Source: SURF-33 sp964598885
GTDB lineage: Bacteria > Desulfobacterota > Desulfobacteria > Desulfobacterales > Desulfosalsimonadaceae
DNA length: 64,000 nucleotides
Assembly: GCA_964598885.1 (NCBI GenBank)
Contig: CAZRES010000001.1
Coordinates: 24,312 to 88,311, forward strand
Reading direction: 5' to 3'
Shown here: piece after piece, positions 51,776 to 61,755 of the stretch
How the letters are laid out: each line of letters begins with the position of its first letter
Numbering within the stretch: position 1 is the first letter of the stretch
Program-made: the position numbers and the translations under genes
The notes under the pieces: generated by a model
The model's input: only the letters and a program-made list of their open reading frames with translations
Told to the model about the DNA's origin: nothing
The model's database searches: none

Positions 51776-52693
51776 ATGAATGAACGATTTGAAACCATTG
51801 TCAGGCAGATCAGTTCCGTATTAATCGGCAAGGAACCCCAGGTCCGGCTGGCGCTGACCTGCATGTTTGCCAGAGGGCACCTGCTCATCGAGGATCTGCC
51901 CGGAATCGGCAAAACCACCATGGCCAAGGTGCTGGCCAAATGTCTGGGGCTGGATTTCCAGCGGATTCAGTTCACCAGCGACATGCTCCCCGGCGATATT
52001 CTCGGCGTTTCCATTTTTGACCCGAAGGCTGCGACGTTTCATTTCCATCCCGGCCCGATTTTCACCCAGGTGCTGCTGGCCGACGAGATCAACCGGGCCA
52101 CGCCCAAAACCCAGAGCGCTCTGCTGGAGGCAATGGAGGAACAGCAGGTGACCATTGAGGGAGAAACCCGGGCGTTGAAAAAACCGTTTTTCGTGATTGC
52201 CACCCAGAATCCTCTGGAGCATTCCGGCACCTTTCCATTGCCCGAATCCCAACTCGACCGTTTCCTGATGCGCATTACGTTGGGTTATCCCGATCGCGCC
52301 GCGGAAAAACGGATTTTAAAAGGAGAGGGGGCCCAGGCGGTGCTGGATGTCATGAATGCCTGCATGATGTATGACGACGTGTTTGCCATACAGGCGGATA
52401 TCGGCAGGGTGCATGCCTCGGAGACCTTTATTGATTATCTTCAGGATATTATCCATTTTACGCGATCATCACCGTGGTTCCATGTGGGCCTGTCGCCCAG
52501 GGCCGGGCTGGCCCTGCAGCAGGCTTCCCGAGCATGGGCTTACATGGAGGGAAGGGATTATATGATTCCCGAAGATCTTCAGGTGGTGCTTCCCTGGGTG
52601 GTGGGCCACCGCCTGCGGTCCCGGACGGATGGCCTTGAAATTCCCCAGCACAAACTCATGGAAATTTTTACTGAGGTGCCGGTACCCCTTTGA
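51776..52693 (+). CDS. MoxR-family AAA ATPase
   Basis: 305 residues. AAA+ ATPase of the MoxR class: Walker A GIGKTTMAK (about 40-48), Walker B LLADEINRATPKTQSALLEAMEE, sensor 1 ATQNPLEHSGTFPLPESQLDRF and the C-terminal lid ending in EVPVPL. MoxR proteins act as chaperones that assemble or activate metal- or VWA-containing partners. The following DUF58 gene starts inside its stop codon, so these are translationally coupled in the MoxR-DUF58-transglutaminase arrangement. Confidence 0.92.
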   Translation: MNERFETIVRQISSVLIGKEPQVRLALTCMFARGHLLIEDLPGIGKTTMAKVLAKCLGLDFQRIQFTSDMLPGDILGVSIFDPKAATFHFHPGPIFTQVLLADEINRATPKTQSALLEAMEEQQVTIEGETRALKKPFFVIATQNPLEHSGTFPLPESQLDRFLMRITLGYPDRAAEKRILKGEGAQAVLDVMNACMMYDDVFAIQADIGRVHASETFIDYLQDIIHFTRSSPWFHVGLSPRAGLALQQASRAWAYMEGRDYMIPEDLQVVLPWVVGHRLRSRTDGLEIPQHKLMEIFTEVPVPL

Positions 52694-53634
52694 AAAGACT
52701 GTTTCGACCCAGAACCGACGCGGCCGGAAAACCCGATGCCCTGCCGCTGATCTTCAATCGCCGCCGGGTCTATATCCTTCCCACGGCTTACGGGTTTTTG
52801 TTTCTTTTCATTCTGCTGGCCATGCTGCTGGGTTCCATCAATTACAACAACAACCTGGGGTTTCTGCTGGTGTTTCTTCTGGGCAGCATCACCCTGGTTT
52901 CCATGATTCACACCTACCGGAATCTTCTGGGCGCGGAAATTTGTTCGGTATCCGCCGCCCCGGTGTTTGCCGGCAGGCCCGCCCTGTTTCGGTTTCTGGT
53001 TCGTTCAAAATCCAGCCATCGACATGCCATCGGCTTTGCGCTGAAAAAGAGATTCCCCGTCATTGAAAATATCGCTCCGGATACGGATAAAACCATCCGT
53101 GTGACGTTTCCTACCGAGTTTCGCGGGATGGTGAACCCCGGACGGCTTGTGGTCTGGACCCGTTATCCGCTGGGTCTTTTCCGGGCATGGACGGTGATGT
53201 CGCCGGACATGTCCTGCGTGGTTTATCCCAAACCCCTGGCCGGATCGTTTGTATCCGCCGGAGGAGATGACGGCGATGCATCCGATGCCGGGGCAGTCAA
53301 ACGGGGGGTTGATGATTTTTTAGGTCTCAAACCCTATCAACCCGGCGATCCTGTGGGCAAGATTTCATGGAAAAGCTTTTCCCGGGGAATGGGAGTGTTC
53401 ACCAAGGAATTTGCCGGCAGCAGCGGGGCTTCGATCATCCTGGATTATGATGCCATAGGAGATGGAGACAGGGAGCAGAAGCTTTCCCGGCTTACCGACT
53501 TGGTTCTAAAGGCCCATAATATGAACGCGGAATACGGCCTGCGGCTTCCCGGCCGCGCCATCGCCCCGGACAAAGGCGAACGGCACCGGCACGCATGTCT
53601 TAAGGCGCTGGCTTTATTTGATCTGAAAACGTGA
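52690..53634 (+). CDS. DUF58 domain membrane protein
   Basis: 314 residues, starting at a TTG that overlaps the MoxR stop. Two helices at about 33-70, then a soluble domain with FRGMVNPGRLVVWTRYPLGLFRAW and the family signature QPGDPVGKISWKSFSR (about 220). DUF58 proteins carry a VWA-like fold and work with MoxR ATPases. The following transglutaminase gene begins four bases after its stop. Confidence 0.9.
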   Translation: MKRLFRPRTDAAGKPDALPLIFNRRRVYILPTAYGFLFLFILLAMLLGSINYNNNLGFLLVFLLGSITLVSMIHTYRNLLGAEICSVSAAPVFAGRPALFRFLVRSKSSHRHAIGFALKKRFPVIENIAPDTDKTIRVTFPTEFRGMVNPGRLVVWTRYPLGLFRAWTVMSPDMSCVVYPKPLAGSFVSAGGDDGDASDAGAVKRGVDDFLGLKPYQPGDPVGKISWKSFSRGMGVFTKEFAGSSGASIILDYDAIGDGDREQKLSRLTDLVLKAHNMNAEYGLRLPGRAIAPDKGERHRHACLKALALFDLKT

Positions 53635-53637
53635 TCC

Positions 53638-55593
53638 ATGAACGATTCACGAAAAATCCTATCACCGATCATAGCCGCGCTGGTGGTGGCGATTCTTCCG
53701 CATATCGGGAGGCTGCCCCTCTGGATTATTCTCTGGTGCGTGATCATGTGGGGCTACATGCTGTTGTCCTCACGTTTCCAGTGGCCCCGACCGGGAAAAA
53801 CGCTGCGGACGGCTCTGGCCGTGATGGGAATTGCAGGGCTTTTGCTGACCTTCAGCCGCCGGATTGATCAGGACGCCTATCTCGGTCTGCTGGCGATAAT
53901 GGCGGCGTTAAAGCCTTTTGAAATGGAAACCCACCGGGACCGCATGATTACCGTTTTTCTGGCTTATTTCATCGTAATCACCAGTCTCTTCCTTTCCGAA
54001 ACCCTGTTGATGACCCTTTATATGTTCGTGTCTGTCGGGGTAACCACCGCCGTTCTCATCCGTATCAATGACCCAGGCGGCCGCGTAACGGAAAATCTCA
54101 AGCTTTCCGGGGTGATTATGGCCCAGGCCATCCCCTTGACCCTATTGTTTTTTTTTCTGTTTCCCCGCATCGAAGGGTCATTGTTCGGACTCTGGTTTTC
54201 CAACACCGCGAAAACCGGTTTTTCGGATCGCCTTTCTCCGGGCGGTGTGGCCAGCCTGGTGGAAAACAATGACGTGGCCTTCCGGGCAACCTTTGAAGCC
54301 GGGATTCCGCCGGCTTCCCGGCTTTACTGGCGCGGTATCGTTTTTGATGCATTTGACGGTCGCGCGTGGCATGCGCCGCGACGCCAGGCCCCTGCGGACA
54401 GACTTCCGGAAGGCCGTGAATCGATGACCTATACCGTTATGCTGGAGCCTCATCATTACCGGTGGTTATTTGTTTTAGAAATGCCGGCTGAAAAAATTCG
54501 CCAGGCCGAGCTGCTCGGAGATTACACCTTCCGTGCCAGAAGTCCGGTCACCCGTAAAATGAGCTATGACATGACGTCCTATGCGCAATATCGCACCGGC
54601 CCGGAAGATGAAGAGGTGTTGCATGCGGCAACGCGCCTGCCGGACAATATCAACCCCGGCGCCCGTCAACTGGCGGCCGGAATAACGGCGGATGCCGCCA
54701 CAGTGGAAGAAAAAGCCAACCGGGTGCTTGATTTTTTTCGCGATAATGGATTCGGGTATACGCTTTCTCCTCCGGGCCTGGGCCGGCATTCGGTGGATGA
54801 TTTTATTTTTTCCGCCAGGCGCGGCTACTGCGAGCATTATGCCTCAGCGTTTGCCTTTATGATGCGATCCATCGATGTGCCGGCCCGGGTGGTCGGCGGG
54901 TATCTGGGCGGCGAGGTGAATCCGTATGCCAGCTACCTGATCGTCCGCCAGTCGGATGCCCACGCGTGGGTGGAGATCTGGGATCCGGAAAAGGGGTGGA
55001 TGCGCATGGACCCGACGGCGGCGGTGGCGCCGGATCGAATTTCCCAGGGCGCCCGAAGCGCCCTGTCAGCAGGTGAAGGGGAGGATTTTTTCGACCGAAA
55101 ATATTTTAAATCCATCTCAATCTTTTTTCAGCAGGTCCGGTTCCGGTGGGACGCTGTCAGCACGCAATGGAGCGCATTTTTCGAGGGGTACTCCTATGAC
55201 GTGCAGCAGTCCCTGCTGGCCAAAATCGGTATCCGGCCCGGCGTGCTGTCCGCCACGGTTAAAGCCATGCTGCTTATGCTGGGGCTGGCCGGTGTGATTG
55301 TCGGCGTCTATATCTGGTTTACGCTGCGTCCGGCACGTCCCGCCCTTGACCCCATTGAGAAATATTATGGCCGATTTTGTGAAAAACTCGCCCGATCCGG
55401 CCTGCCGCGCAGCCCTCACCAGGGACCCGTGGATTATCGGCGCTATATTTTGAAAAATCGCCCGGATCTGGAACATGACATTGCCCCTGTTATGGATCTT
55501 TACGTGAATCTGCGGTATCGGGATCAGATATCGACCACGCTGATTTCCGAGTTTATCCAGAAAGTGCGGCGATTTGATCCGAAACCCCGCTAG
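53638..55593 (+). CDS. TgpA-like membrane transglutaminase (DUF3488-transglutaminase)
   Basis: 651 residues. Six or so N-terminal helices (1-180, DUF3488) precede a periplasmic transglutaminase core: catalytic Cys in GYCEHYASAFAFMMR (about 405) and His in SDAHAWVEIWD (about 443), followed by the Asp in MRMDPTAAV. One more helix (about 540-562) leads to a cytoplasmic DUF4129-like tail. TgpA is an essential envelope protein in Pseudomonas. It completes the MoxR-DUF58-TgpA operon and ends in a double hairpin. Confidence 0.92.
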   Translation: MNDSRKILSPIIAALVVAILPHIGRLPLWIILWCVIMWGYMLLSSRFQWPRPGKTLRTALAVMGIAGLLLTFSRRIDQDAYLGLLAIMAALKPFEMETHRDRMITVFLAYFIVITSLFLSETLLMTLYMFVSVGVTTAVLIRINDPGGRVTENLKLSGVIMAQAIPLTLLFFFLFPRIEGSLFGLWFSNTAKTGFSDRLSPGGVASLVENNDVAFRATFEAGIPPASRLYWRGIVFDAFDGRAWHAPRRQAPADRLPEGRESMTYTVMLEPHHYRWLFVLEMPAEKIRQAELLGDYTFRARSPVTRKMSYDMTSYAQYRTGPEDEEVLHAATRLPDNINPGARQLAAGITADAATVEEKANRVLDFFRDNGFGYTLSPPGLGRHSVDDFIFSARRGYCEHYASAFAFMMRSIDVPARVVGGYLGGEVNPYASYLIVRQSDAHAWVEIWDPEKGWMRMDPTAAVAPDRISQGARSALSAGEGEDFFDRKYFKSISIFFQQVRFRWDAVSTQWSAFFEGYSYDVQQSLLAKIGIRPGVLSATVKAMLLMLGLAGVIVGVYIWFTLRPARPALDPIEKYYGRFCEKLARSGLPRSPHQGPVDYRRYILKNRPDLEHDIAPVMDLYVNLRYRDQISTTLISEFIQKVRRFDPKPR

Positions 55594-55602
55594 AACATCA
55601 TT

Positions 55603-55640
55603 ACCGGCAGACTGCCGGTCCTAAACGTTTATTTTTAGGA
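55603..55640 (+). terminator. Double hairpin at the end of the MoxR cluster
   Basis: ACCGGCAG/CTGCCGGT (55603-55619) is followed by CCTAAA/TTTAGG with an internal T run (ATTTTTAGG). It starts 10 bases after the TgpA stop. Confidence 0.55.
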
Positions 55641-55796
55641 AAAATAGAGCTTGCGCAAAAAATCGGGATCCGGCATAGATAATCAGAAAATGCGCGGCTT
55701 GAAATACTATTATTGCCTTCATCCTTACGGAAGCTTTTTTTCGGAAAGGCGGATTCTCCGCGCGTTAACAGAGATGAACAGGAAGGGGCAACAAAG

Positions 55797-56873
55797 ATGT
55801 CATTTGTGAAAAAAGGGGCGCTTTTTCGTCTGATTTCCATTGGTTTTATTTTAATGACGCTGACCGCGTGCTCGAAATTCAAGCACGGGGTCTACGATCT
55901 GGTCATGGGGATGGAGCGCCGGCAGGCGGGCGTCGAGCAGGCGGCCTTGAACATGGCCGATTTCGAGATCGCGTTGTGTGAAGGCCGGGGCAGGGGAGAG
56001 CGTCCCGCCCTGGTCCTGATTCATGGATTCGGCGCCAACAAGGCCGTCTGGTTCCGGTTGTGCCGGCATTTAAAAGAGGATTTTCATCTTATTGCCGTTG
56101 ATCTTCCCGGTCACGGGGAGAGCTCAAAACATTTGAACAAAGACTACAGCATATCAAGCCAGACCATGTATCTGCGTTCCATTCTTGAGAAGCTGAAGGT
56201 CAGAAAACCGCATCTGGCCGGCAATTCCATGGGAGGCGCCATTGTCGCGCTTTACGCGGCCCTTTATCCGGATGATACCGCCGGCGTTGCCCTGTTCAAC
56301 CCGGGAGGCATAAGGACTTACGAGAGCGAACTGGACCGATATCTGGCCCGGGGAGAAAATCCTTTGATTGTGAAAACCAGCGGCGATCTGAAAAAATTGA
56401 TGGATTTTTCCATGGAAAAGCCGCCGTTTCTGCTCTGGCCCATTACCAGCGTGATGGCGGAAAAGGCCGTGGCCAACCAGGAGATGCATGATAAGATTTT
56501 TAATGATTTACTGCAGAACAGGGCCAGTGGTTATGGACAACCCCACTCCGGCCTCGAAGGCAAAACCGTTGCACAAGCCGATGCCTCATCCCTGCATCTC
56601 TGGGGGCAAAAGGACCGGTTGATCCAGCAGAATAATGGTAATGCGTTTGACGATTTCGAAGATGTGCTCAGCGCCATCCGGTCACCGACCCTGATTGTCT
56701 GGGGCAGAAACGACCGGCTGATCAACGTGGAAAACAGCAGGATATTTGATGAGTTGATCCCCGATTCCCGGCTGGTGATCTTAGACGGCGTGGGGCATTC
56801 GCCCATGCTCGAGGTACCGGAAAAAGCGGCCGGCCTGCTGGCGGAATTTATCTGGTCGATCAACGATAAATAA
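55797..56873 (+). CDS. Alpha/beta-hydrolase lipoprotein
   Basis: 358 residues from the ATG at 55797, preceded by AGGAAGGGG; the frame extends to 55713. A signal peptide ends in lipobox LTAC (Cys at about 24). The hydrolase fold shows IHGFGANKAVWFRL (oxyanion hole), DLPGHGESSK, nucleophile Ser in AGNSMGGAIV, acid in WGRNDRLI and His in DGVGHSPMLEVPE. It may be a membrane-anchored lipase or esterase. It is convergent with the penicillin-acylase gene, whose product is also an exported lipoprotein. Confidence 0.88.
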   Translation: MSFVKKGALFRLISIGFILMTLTACSKFKHGVYDLVMGMERRQAGVEQAALNMADFEIALCEGRGRGERPALVLIHGFGANKAVWFRLCRHLKEDFHLIAVDLPGHGESSKHLNKDYSISSQTMYLRSILEKLKVRKPHLAGNSMGGAIVALYAALYPDDTAGVALFNPGGIRTYESELDRYLARGENPLIVKTSGDLKKLMDFSMEKPPFLLWPITSVMAEKAVANQEMHDKIFNDLLQNRASGYGQPHSGLEGKTVAQADASSLHLWGQKDRLIQQNNGNAFDDFEDVLSAIRSPTLIVWGRNDRLINVENSRIFDELIPDSRLVILDGVGHSPMLEVPEKAAGLLAEFIWSINDK

Positions 56874-56880
56874 CCATTTT

Positions 56881-59265
56881 TTAAGGCATCAGCATCAGCG
56901 TGGATCGGGCATTGTTTTGGATCTCCCGGTCGCTGAACCACCAGTAAACCTTTTCACCCTCCATGAACGCCGGGATCTGATCTTTGGCATGAGGATGGAA
57001 TATCCGTCCGGCGATGCCGCCGGGAAGCACGGCCATCACCTTATCCGGATCGGCCAGATCCGCCGTCATGCGAAGGGAGGCGGAAATCTTCACGTCATAA
57101 GGCGCATTGTAATCGTATATTCCGCGATAGAGCGCTTCCACGGAACCCGGCGCCGGCCAGTCGCCGCCTCCTAACAGCCCCTTGCCGAAACCTTCCCGCC
57201 GGATGGGGCTGACAAAAGTGTGTCGGTGCACCTTTCCCCATTGCCATTTGGCCGGATTGTTCCCCAGGGTCGCGGCAAGGTCGGCCCGGGCCTCGATGGC
57301 CGCCCGGATGAGGATGTCCTGCTTGGTTTCGGTTTTGTCCGTGGTGCCAATGTCGTCGAACCAGTGATCCAGCCGGTCGGTGACTACCATCTGCTCAAAG
57401 CGTTCCTGCCAGAAATACCAGGTTCCCAGCATGGTTTTGGCCAGGTCTTCCCCCAGCTCGTCAACAAAGGTATGCCAGGCATAACGTTCATACACGGCAT
57501 GAAACAGGGTGGCGCCAGGCGCGTCGATATCGTCTTTGCGGTTCCATTGCGAAAGGATTTCCGCCAGCTCTTTTGTTTCGTCCGCATCCGTCAGAGTGTC
57601 CACCATGACGGGAACCAGCCGTTCGGCCATCAGGTTGAGGGTGTCCCGCTGAAACTCCCAGTGGTCATCTGCAGTTTTCAAACCGGGTTCTTCCATAAGC
57701 TGTTTGAGCCGCCGATAGCGATAAGACGGAGAAAGAAAGGTTGAATAGTAATAAGGAAAATCCCGGGTGACCGTTTTGTGATTGCAGGTCCCCAGCCACC
57801 CCTTGTCCGGATTGCAGGCATGGGGCATTTCATCAAAAGGAACAAAGCCGAGCCAGTTGTCTGCGCCGTCGGTAACGGCCGTGGGAATGGTTCCGTCGCC
57901 GTCCGAACGAACCGGCAGCCGCCCGGAAACATGCCAGCCGATATTGCCGGCCGTGTCGCCGAACACGAAGTTGAGCATGATGACATCAAAACCGGTCAGA
58001 CAGCGCCGGATATCGTCCGTGCTTTTAGCGCGCATGAAATCAGCCACCCCCATGCGATTTTTCATGGGTTCATACGGCGCCCACCGCAGGCTCATGACCT
58101 TGTCGGTATCAAGACCCTTGAGCACATTTGAAACCACCGGCCCCCGCCGGGTGTAACGGATCTCCACCGGCTCCTCCCGGAATCCGGATTTTTCGTTTTT
58201 ATCCCGGATTTTCAAGGTTTCGCCAATGACGGTAAACGGGATGGCGTTCCCGCCTTCCAGATAGTGATCCGGATCGGCCGGGTCAAGGGTTTCAATGTAA
58301 AGATCCTGTATATCTCCGTAGGCATTGGTGATGCCTACGGCCACATGCTGGTTGCGGAAAATGGGCATGACCGGCAGGCCGGCAATATGGACCCCGACAA
58401 TGCGCAGATGGGGCGTAATGATGCCGGCCGGATACCAGATTCCAGGAAGAATGCCGGTTGCCAGATGGGGATCATTGGAGACGATGGGCGTGCCGCCTGC
58501 GGATTGGGCTGGGCCGGTCACCCAATTGTTGCTGCCGATCTCTTTGGCGCCGTTTTGCAGAAATCCCATGAGCATGGCGTCATTGGATATGGTTGTCGCT
58601 GCTGCCGAAGCGGGCAGATCCGCCTCGGCCGGATGTCTTTCATCATCCGGGTTGATATTCAGCGGAAAGATTTCTTCGGCTCTGGCCGGACCCAGCCGTT
58701 CTATCAGCATCTGGGCGATGATTTCAGACTTGAGGTTGGCCGAGGAATCCCAACTCATGTAGTAGAGAATGGAAAGGCTGTCCGCCACGGTCCAGGGTTC
58801 GGGCGCGATGCCCGCCAGCTTGAATTCAATGGGATAGGAATCCGCGCCGGTTTGAATGTAGGCGTTGACCCCGGCGATATAGTTTTCCAGAAGCCTTTTG
58901 TCTTCCGGGGCCAGATTTTCCGCAAGGACCTCAGCCTGTCGATGAAATCCCAGCGTCCGATGACGGATATCGAGTCCTTTGGCCACCTCCCCGGCCAGTT
59001 CACTGATCCGTCCCTGGGCAAACAGCAGGGTCAGGGTCATCTGGAACAGTCGGTCCTGGGCCGTAACGTATCCCAGCGCCCGCATGGCGTCATCCAATGA
59101 ATCGGCATAAAGATAGGCCATCCCTTTTTCATCCCGGACCACCTTTACCGGCGCGGAAAGGTTTTCCAGCATGAGGCTTCCGTTGGTCGGATATCGGTTG
59201 AGTCCGGCACAGCCGGCCATCAGGAAAAGGCAGCACAGCAGGGTGTAATAAATGATGTGGCGCAT
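56881..59265 (-). CDS. Penicillin-acylase-family lipoprotein (Ntn hydrolase)
   Basis: 794 residues from the ATG at 59265 with a GGGAGG site; lipoprotein signal with lipobox MAGC (Cys near 18). The precursor carries an alpha part (YVTAQDRLFQMTLTLL), a linker and the beta part whose N-terminal nucleophile is the Ser in KEIGSNNWVTGP (about 255). Later blocks (GNIGWHVSGRLP, WQWGKVHRHTF) are typical. Relatives cleave N-acyl homoserine lactones, penicillins or other amides after self-processing. Substrate unknown. It has no partner on its strand. Confidence 0.9.
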   Translation of the reverse strand: MRHIIYYTLLCCLFLMAGCAGLNRYPTNGSLMLENLSAPVKVVRDEKGMAYLYADSLDDAMRALGYVTAQDRLFQMTLTLLFAQGRISELAGEVAKGLDIRHRTLGFHRQAEVLAENLAPEDKRLLENYIAGVNAYIQTGADSYPIEFKLAGIAPEPWTVADSLSILYYMSWDSSANLKSEIIAQMLIERLGPARAEEIFPLNINPDDERHPAEADLPASAAATTISNDAMLMGFLQNGAKEIGSNNWVTGPAQSAGGTPIVSNDPHLATGILPGIWYPAGIITPHLRIVGVHIAGLPVMPIFRNQHVAVGITNAYGDIQDLYIETLDPADPDHYLEGGNAIPFTVIGETLKIRDKNEKSGFREEPVEIRYTRRGPVVSNVLKGLDTDKVMSLRWAPYEPMKNRMGVADFMRAKSTDDIRRCLTGFDVIMLNFVFGDTAGNIGWHVSGRLPVRSDGDGTIPTAVTDGADNWLGFVPFDEMPHACNPDKGWLGTCNHKTVTRDFPYYYSTFLSPSYRYRRLKQLMEEPGLKTADDHWEFQRDTLNLMAERLVPVMVDTLTDADETKELAEILSQWNRKDDIDAPGATLFHAVYERYAWHTFVDELGEDLAKTMLGTWYFWQERFEQMVVTDRLDHWFDDIGTTDKTETKQDILIRAAIEARADLAATLGNNPAKWQWGKVHRHTFVSPIRREGFGKGLLGGGDWPAPGSVEALYRGIYDYNAPYDVKISASLRMTADLADPDKVMAVLPGGIAGRIFHPHAKDQIPAFMEGEKVYWWFSDREIQNNARSTLMLMP

Positions 59266-59377
59266 GGCAGGGCCTCCCGGGCAAGCGTTTGAGGGCTTAT
59301 GGCGCCGCAAACATCGAGCGGCGCAAAAAATCCGGTGTGTTGCGAAAGGATTATTTTGTCATATTCGCAAAATTCGG

Positions 59378-59406
59378 TTGCCGTTTGCAAGCCTTTTTTC
59401 TATATT
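59378..59406 (+). promoter_or_regulatory. Probable promoter of rlmD
   Basis: TTGCCG (59378-59383) and TATATT (59401-59406) separated by 17 bases. Transcription would start near 59413, ~100 bases upstream of the coding start. Confidence 0.5.
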
Positions 59407-59509
59407 GCGCAATGTGACATCAATTTAAAATAATTACCAAAAAGATATTCCCGGAAGATCGGAAGCACGCTTTGGGGAAAACAAACCATCCCATCATTCG
59501 GATGTGACC

Positions 59510-60904
59510 ATGACAGTGCGCAAGGGCGATCAGATTGAGCTTGATATCAGCCATACGGGCTTTGGCGGCAAAGGCATCGCCAAGGTCGACGGACTTACCA
59601 TCTTTGTAAACCAGGCCGTTCCGGGAGACCGGGTGCTGGCGGCGATCGTCAAAAAGAAGAAAAGCCATGCCGAGGCCCGGATGCGGGAGGTGCTTTCACC
59701 ATCTCCATTCCGCGTGTCCGCTCCCTGTCCCTACAGTGGTTATTGCGGCGGGTGCACCTGGCAGTTTCTGCGTTACGACAAGCAGCTCGAATACAAGCGG
59801 CTGCATGTGATCGAAGCGCTGCACCATATCGGCGGCATCGAGGGTGTTAATGTCCTGCCGACCCTTCCGTCAGAAGCGGTATTCGCTTATCGGAACAAGA
59901 TGGAGTTTTCATGCAGCGACCGGCGCTGGGTCCTGCCGGAACAATTGGATGACGATTCCATTGACCGGGGGTTTGCATTAGGCCTCCATGTGCCGGGAAC
60001 CTTTGATAAAGTCCTCGATATTGACGCCTGTCTCCTGCAGCCCGACCGGGGAAACGAGATCCTGCGATTTGTCAAGGCCTACATGAAAGCCAGCGGGCTG
60101 CCCGCCTACGGCCTGCGTTCCCATGAAGGATTCTGGCGGTTTCTGGTTGTCCGCCATTCCCTGGCCAATGATCAATGGCTGGTCAATATCGTGACATCCG
60201 CGGAAAACAAGGATCTTCTGACGCCTCTGGCTGCTGATCTGATGCGGTCCTTTTCCGATGTCGGGGCCGTGGTCAACAATATCACGGCCCGCAAATCCGG
60301 CGTGGCCGTGGGCGAGGTTGAAATCCCCCTTGCCGGACAGGATTATCTGGAAGAACATCTGGGTCCTTACCGGTTTGCGGTGTCGGCCAATTCCTTTTTT
60401 CAGACCAATACCCGGGGCGCGGTGAAATTATACGATACGGTGAAAGATTTTGCGGCCCTGACCGGCAGCGAGCAAGTGCTGGATCTTTATTCCGGCACCG
60501 GAACCATCCCCATCTGGCTCTCCGACGCTGCCGCGTCCGTCACCGGCATCGAGATCGTGGAAGCCGCTGTTGCCGACGCGCGAAAGAATTGCGCCCACAA
60601 CCAGATATCCAACTGCGATTTCATCCTCGGAGATATGCGCGCGGTACTACCGGAAATCAGGGAAAAACCCGATGTCCTGATCATTGACCCGCCCCGCGCC
60701 GGCATGCATCCAGACGTCGTCAAACAGGTTCTCGCCCTTGACGTTCCCCGCATCGTCTATGTGTCCTGCCATCCCGCCACCCTGGCCCGGGACGCGGGCC
60801 TGATGAAAGACGTCTACGCCGTTACGCGGGTCCAGCCCGTGGACATGTTCCCGCATACCTATCACATTGAATCCGTGGCCTGTTTGAATCGGCGAACATT
60901 ATGA
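59510..60904 (+). CDS. rlmD: 23S rRNA (uracil-1939-C5)-methyltransferase RlmD
   Basis: 464 residues from the ATG at 59510 (a GTG two codons upstream is possible). N-terminal TRAM domain (ISHTGFGGKGIAKVDG), then the 4Fe-4S cysteine cluster (CPYSGYCGGC with a further Cys in DACLLQP), and a Rossmann methyltransferase domain (DLYSGTGTIPIWL, IDPPRAGMH) ending with the catalytic Cys in VSCHPATLARD. It methylates U1939 in helix 70 of 23S rRNA; close relatives include RumB and TrmA, but the TRAM domain and cluster favour RlmD/RumA type. Confidence 0.9.
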   Translation: MTVRKGDQIELDISHTGFGGKGIAKVDGLTIFVNQAVPGDRVLAAIVKKKKSHAEARMREVLSPSPFRVSAPCPYSGYCGGCTWQFLRYDKQLEYKRLHVIEALHHIGGIEGVNVLPTLPSEAVFAYRNKMEFSCSDRRWVLPEQLDDDSIDRGFALGLHVPGTFDKVLDIDACLLQPDRGNEILRFVKAYMKASGLPAYGLRSHEGFWRFLVVRHSLANDQWLVNIVTSAENKDLLTPLAADLMRSFSDVGAVVNNITARKSGVAVGEVEIPLAGQDYLEEHLGPYRFAVSANSFFQTNTRGAVKLYDTVKDFAALTGSEQVLDLYSGTGTIPIWLSDAAASVTGIEIVEAAVADARKNCAHNQISNCDFILGDMRAVLPEIREKPDVLIIDPPRAGMHPDVVKQVLALDVPRIVYVSCHPATLARDAGLMKDVYAVTRVQPVDMFPHTYHIESVACLNRRTL

Positions 60905-60932
60905 AATCTCAATTTAAGGTTGTTGACGGGGT

Positions 60933-61730
60933 TCAGATATGGACTTCGTCGAAGGGTGCGCGCTCCCGGTATACTTCGACGTAGTCAACGCCCGGCATCC
61001 GCATGATATCCTCCTTGACTTCCTTGGCGGCTTTTCGCCCTCCTTTTTTGAAGTTTTTGGAATAGATATAAACCGTTCCATCATGAGCCTTGACCTCCAC
61101 ATCGCCCAGTTTTTCAATCAGCGTGGTTTTTATCTGGCATGCCAGTTCCAGGTTGCACATGCAGTTGAGCGAGTAGGTCATGGGTTCGAAGCGTTTTTGC
61201 TGCAATGTATTGATGATGATATCACCGGCTTCGGAAATATCCATGTGCGAGAGATTTACGGTTAGATCATAGAGGTTGGGGTCTTCCATGTTGGCGTCAT
61301 AAATTTTTTCAAACCACTTCATGATTCCTTCATTGGACAGGGGCGTCGATTCCGGCAAAGGGTCGGCTGTTTCCGGCTTTCCGGCTTCCGGCTTTGTCAG
61401 AACCAGCACTTTCAGAGCATGGGATATTTCCTTGAACATCGGATATCCCAGGTACCCGCAGAAAACCATCTTATCCTCGGCCATGAGATTGCATAACTTA
61501 TGTTCCAGCAAAGATACCAGCTTCATTTTCTTTTTTCGAAAAAGCTGATGCCACAAGGTCAAGTCCCGGGTAACCTGGATGAGTTCTTTTTCCGGCATAT
61601 TGTGATCTTCGGCCGTGATTTTGATCAGATCCTCCATATCGATGAGACGATAATCCAGCCGGCGGGCAGTATATTCCGCGATTTTTCTGCTTTCATGGGG
61701 GTATTTCGAAATAATGGCGACAATAGACAT
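60933..61730 (-). CDS. Degenerate nucleotide-kinase-like / BON-like protein
   Basis: 265 residues. Residues 1-165 resemble the cytidylate-kinase-like family (YTARRLDYRLIDMEDLIKI, DPNLYDLTVNLSHMDISEAG), but the P-loop is absent (first strand VAIISKYPHES). Residues 175-258 are a BON-like alpha/beta domain (CNLELACQIKTTLIEKLGDVEVKAHDG). The protein shares architecture with residues 1-275 of the receiver fusion at 24680-25900. GAGGTGG precedes the ATG. It lies 25 bases after the SLC13 permease gene in the same transcript, repeating the transporter association seen with SulP. Confidence 0.8.
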   Translation of the reverse strand: MSIVAIISKYPHESRKIAEYTARRLDYRLIDMEDLIKITAEDHNMPEKELIQVTRDLTLWHQLFRKKKMKLVSLLEHKLCNLMAEDKMVFCGYLGYPMFKEISHALKVLVLTKPEAGKPETADPLPESTPLSNEGIMKWFEKIYDANMEDPNLYDLTVNLSHMDISEAGDIIINTLQQKRFEPMTYSLNCMCNLELACQIKTTLIEKLGDVEVKAHDGTVYIYSKNFKKGGRKAAKEVKEDIMRMPGVDYVEVYRERAPFDEVHI

Positions 61731-61755
61731 AAAACCACCTCACGATTAAAAAATT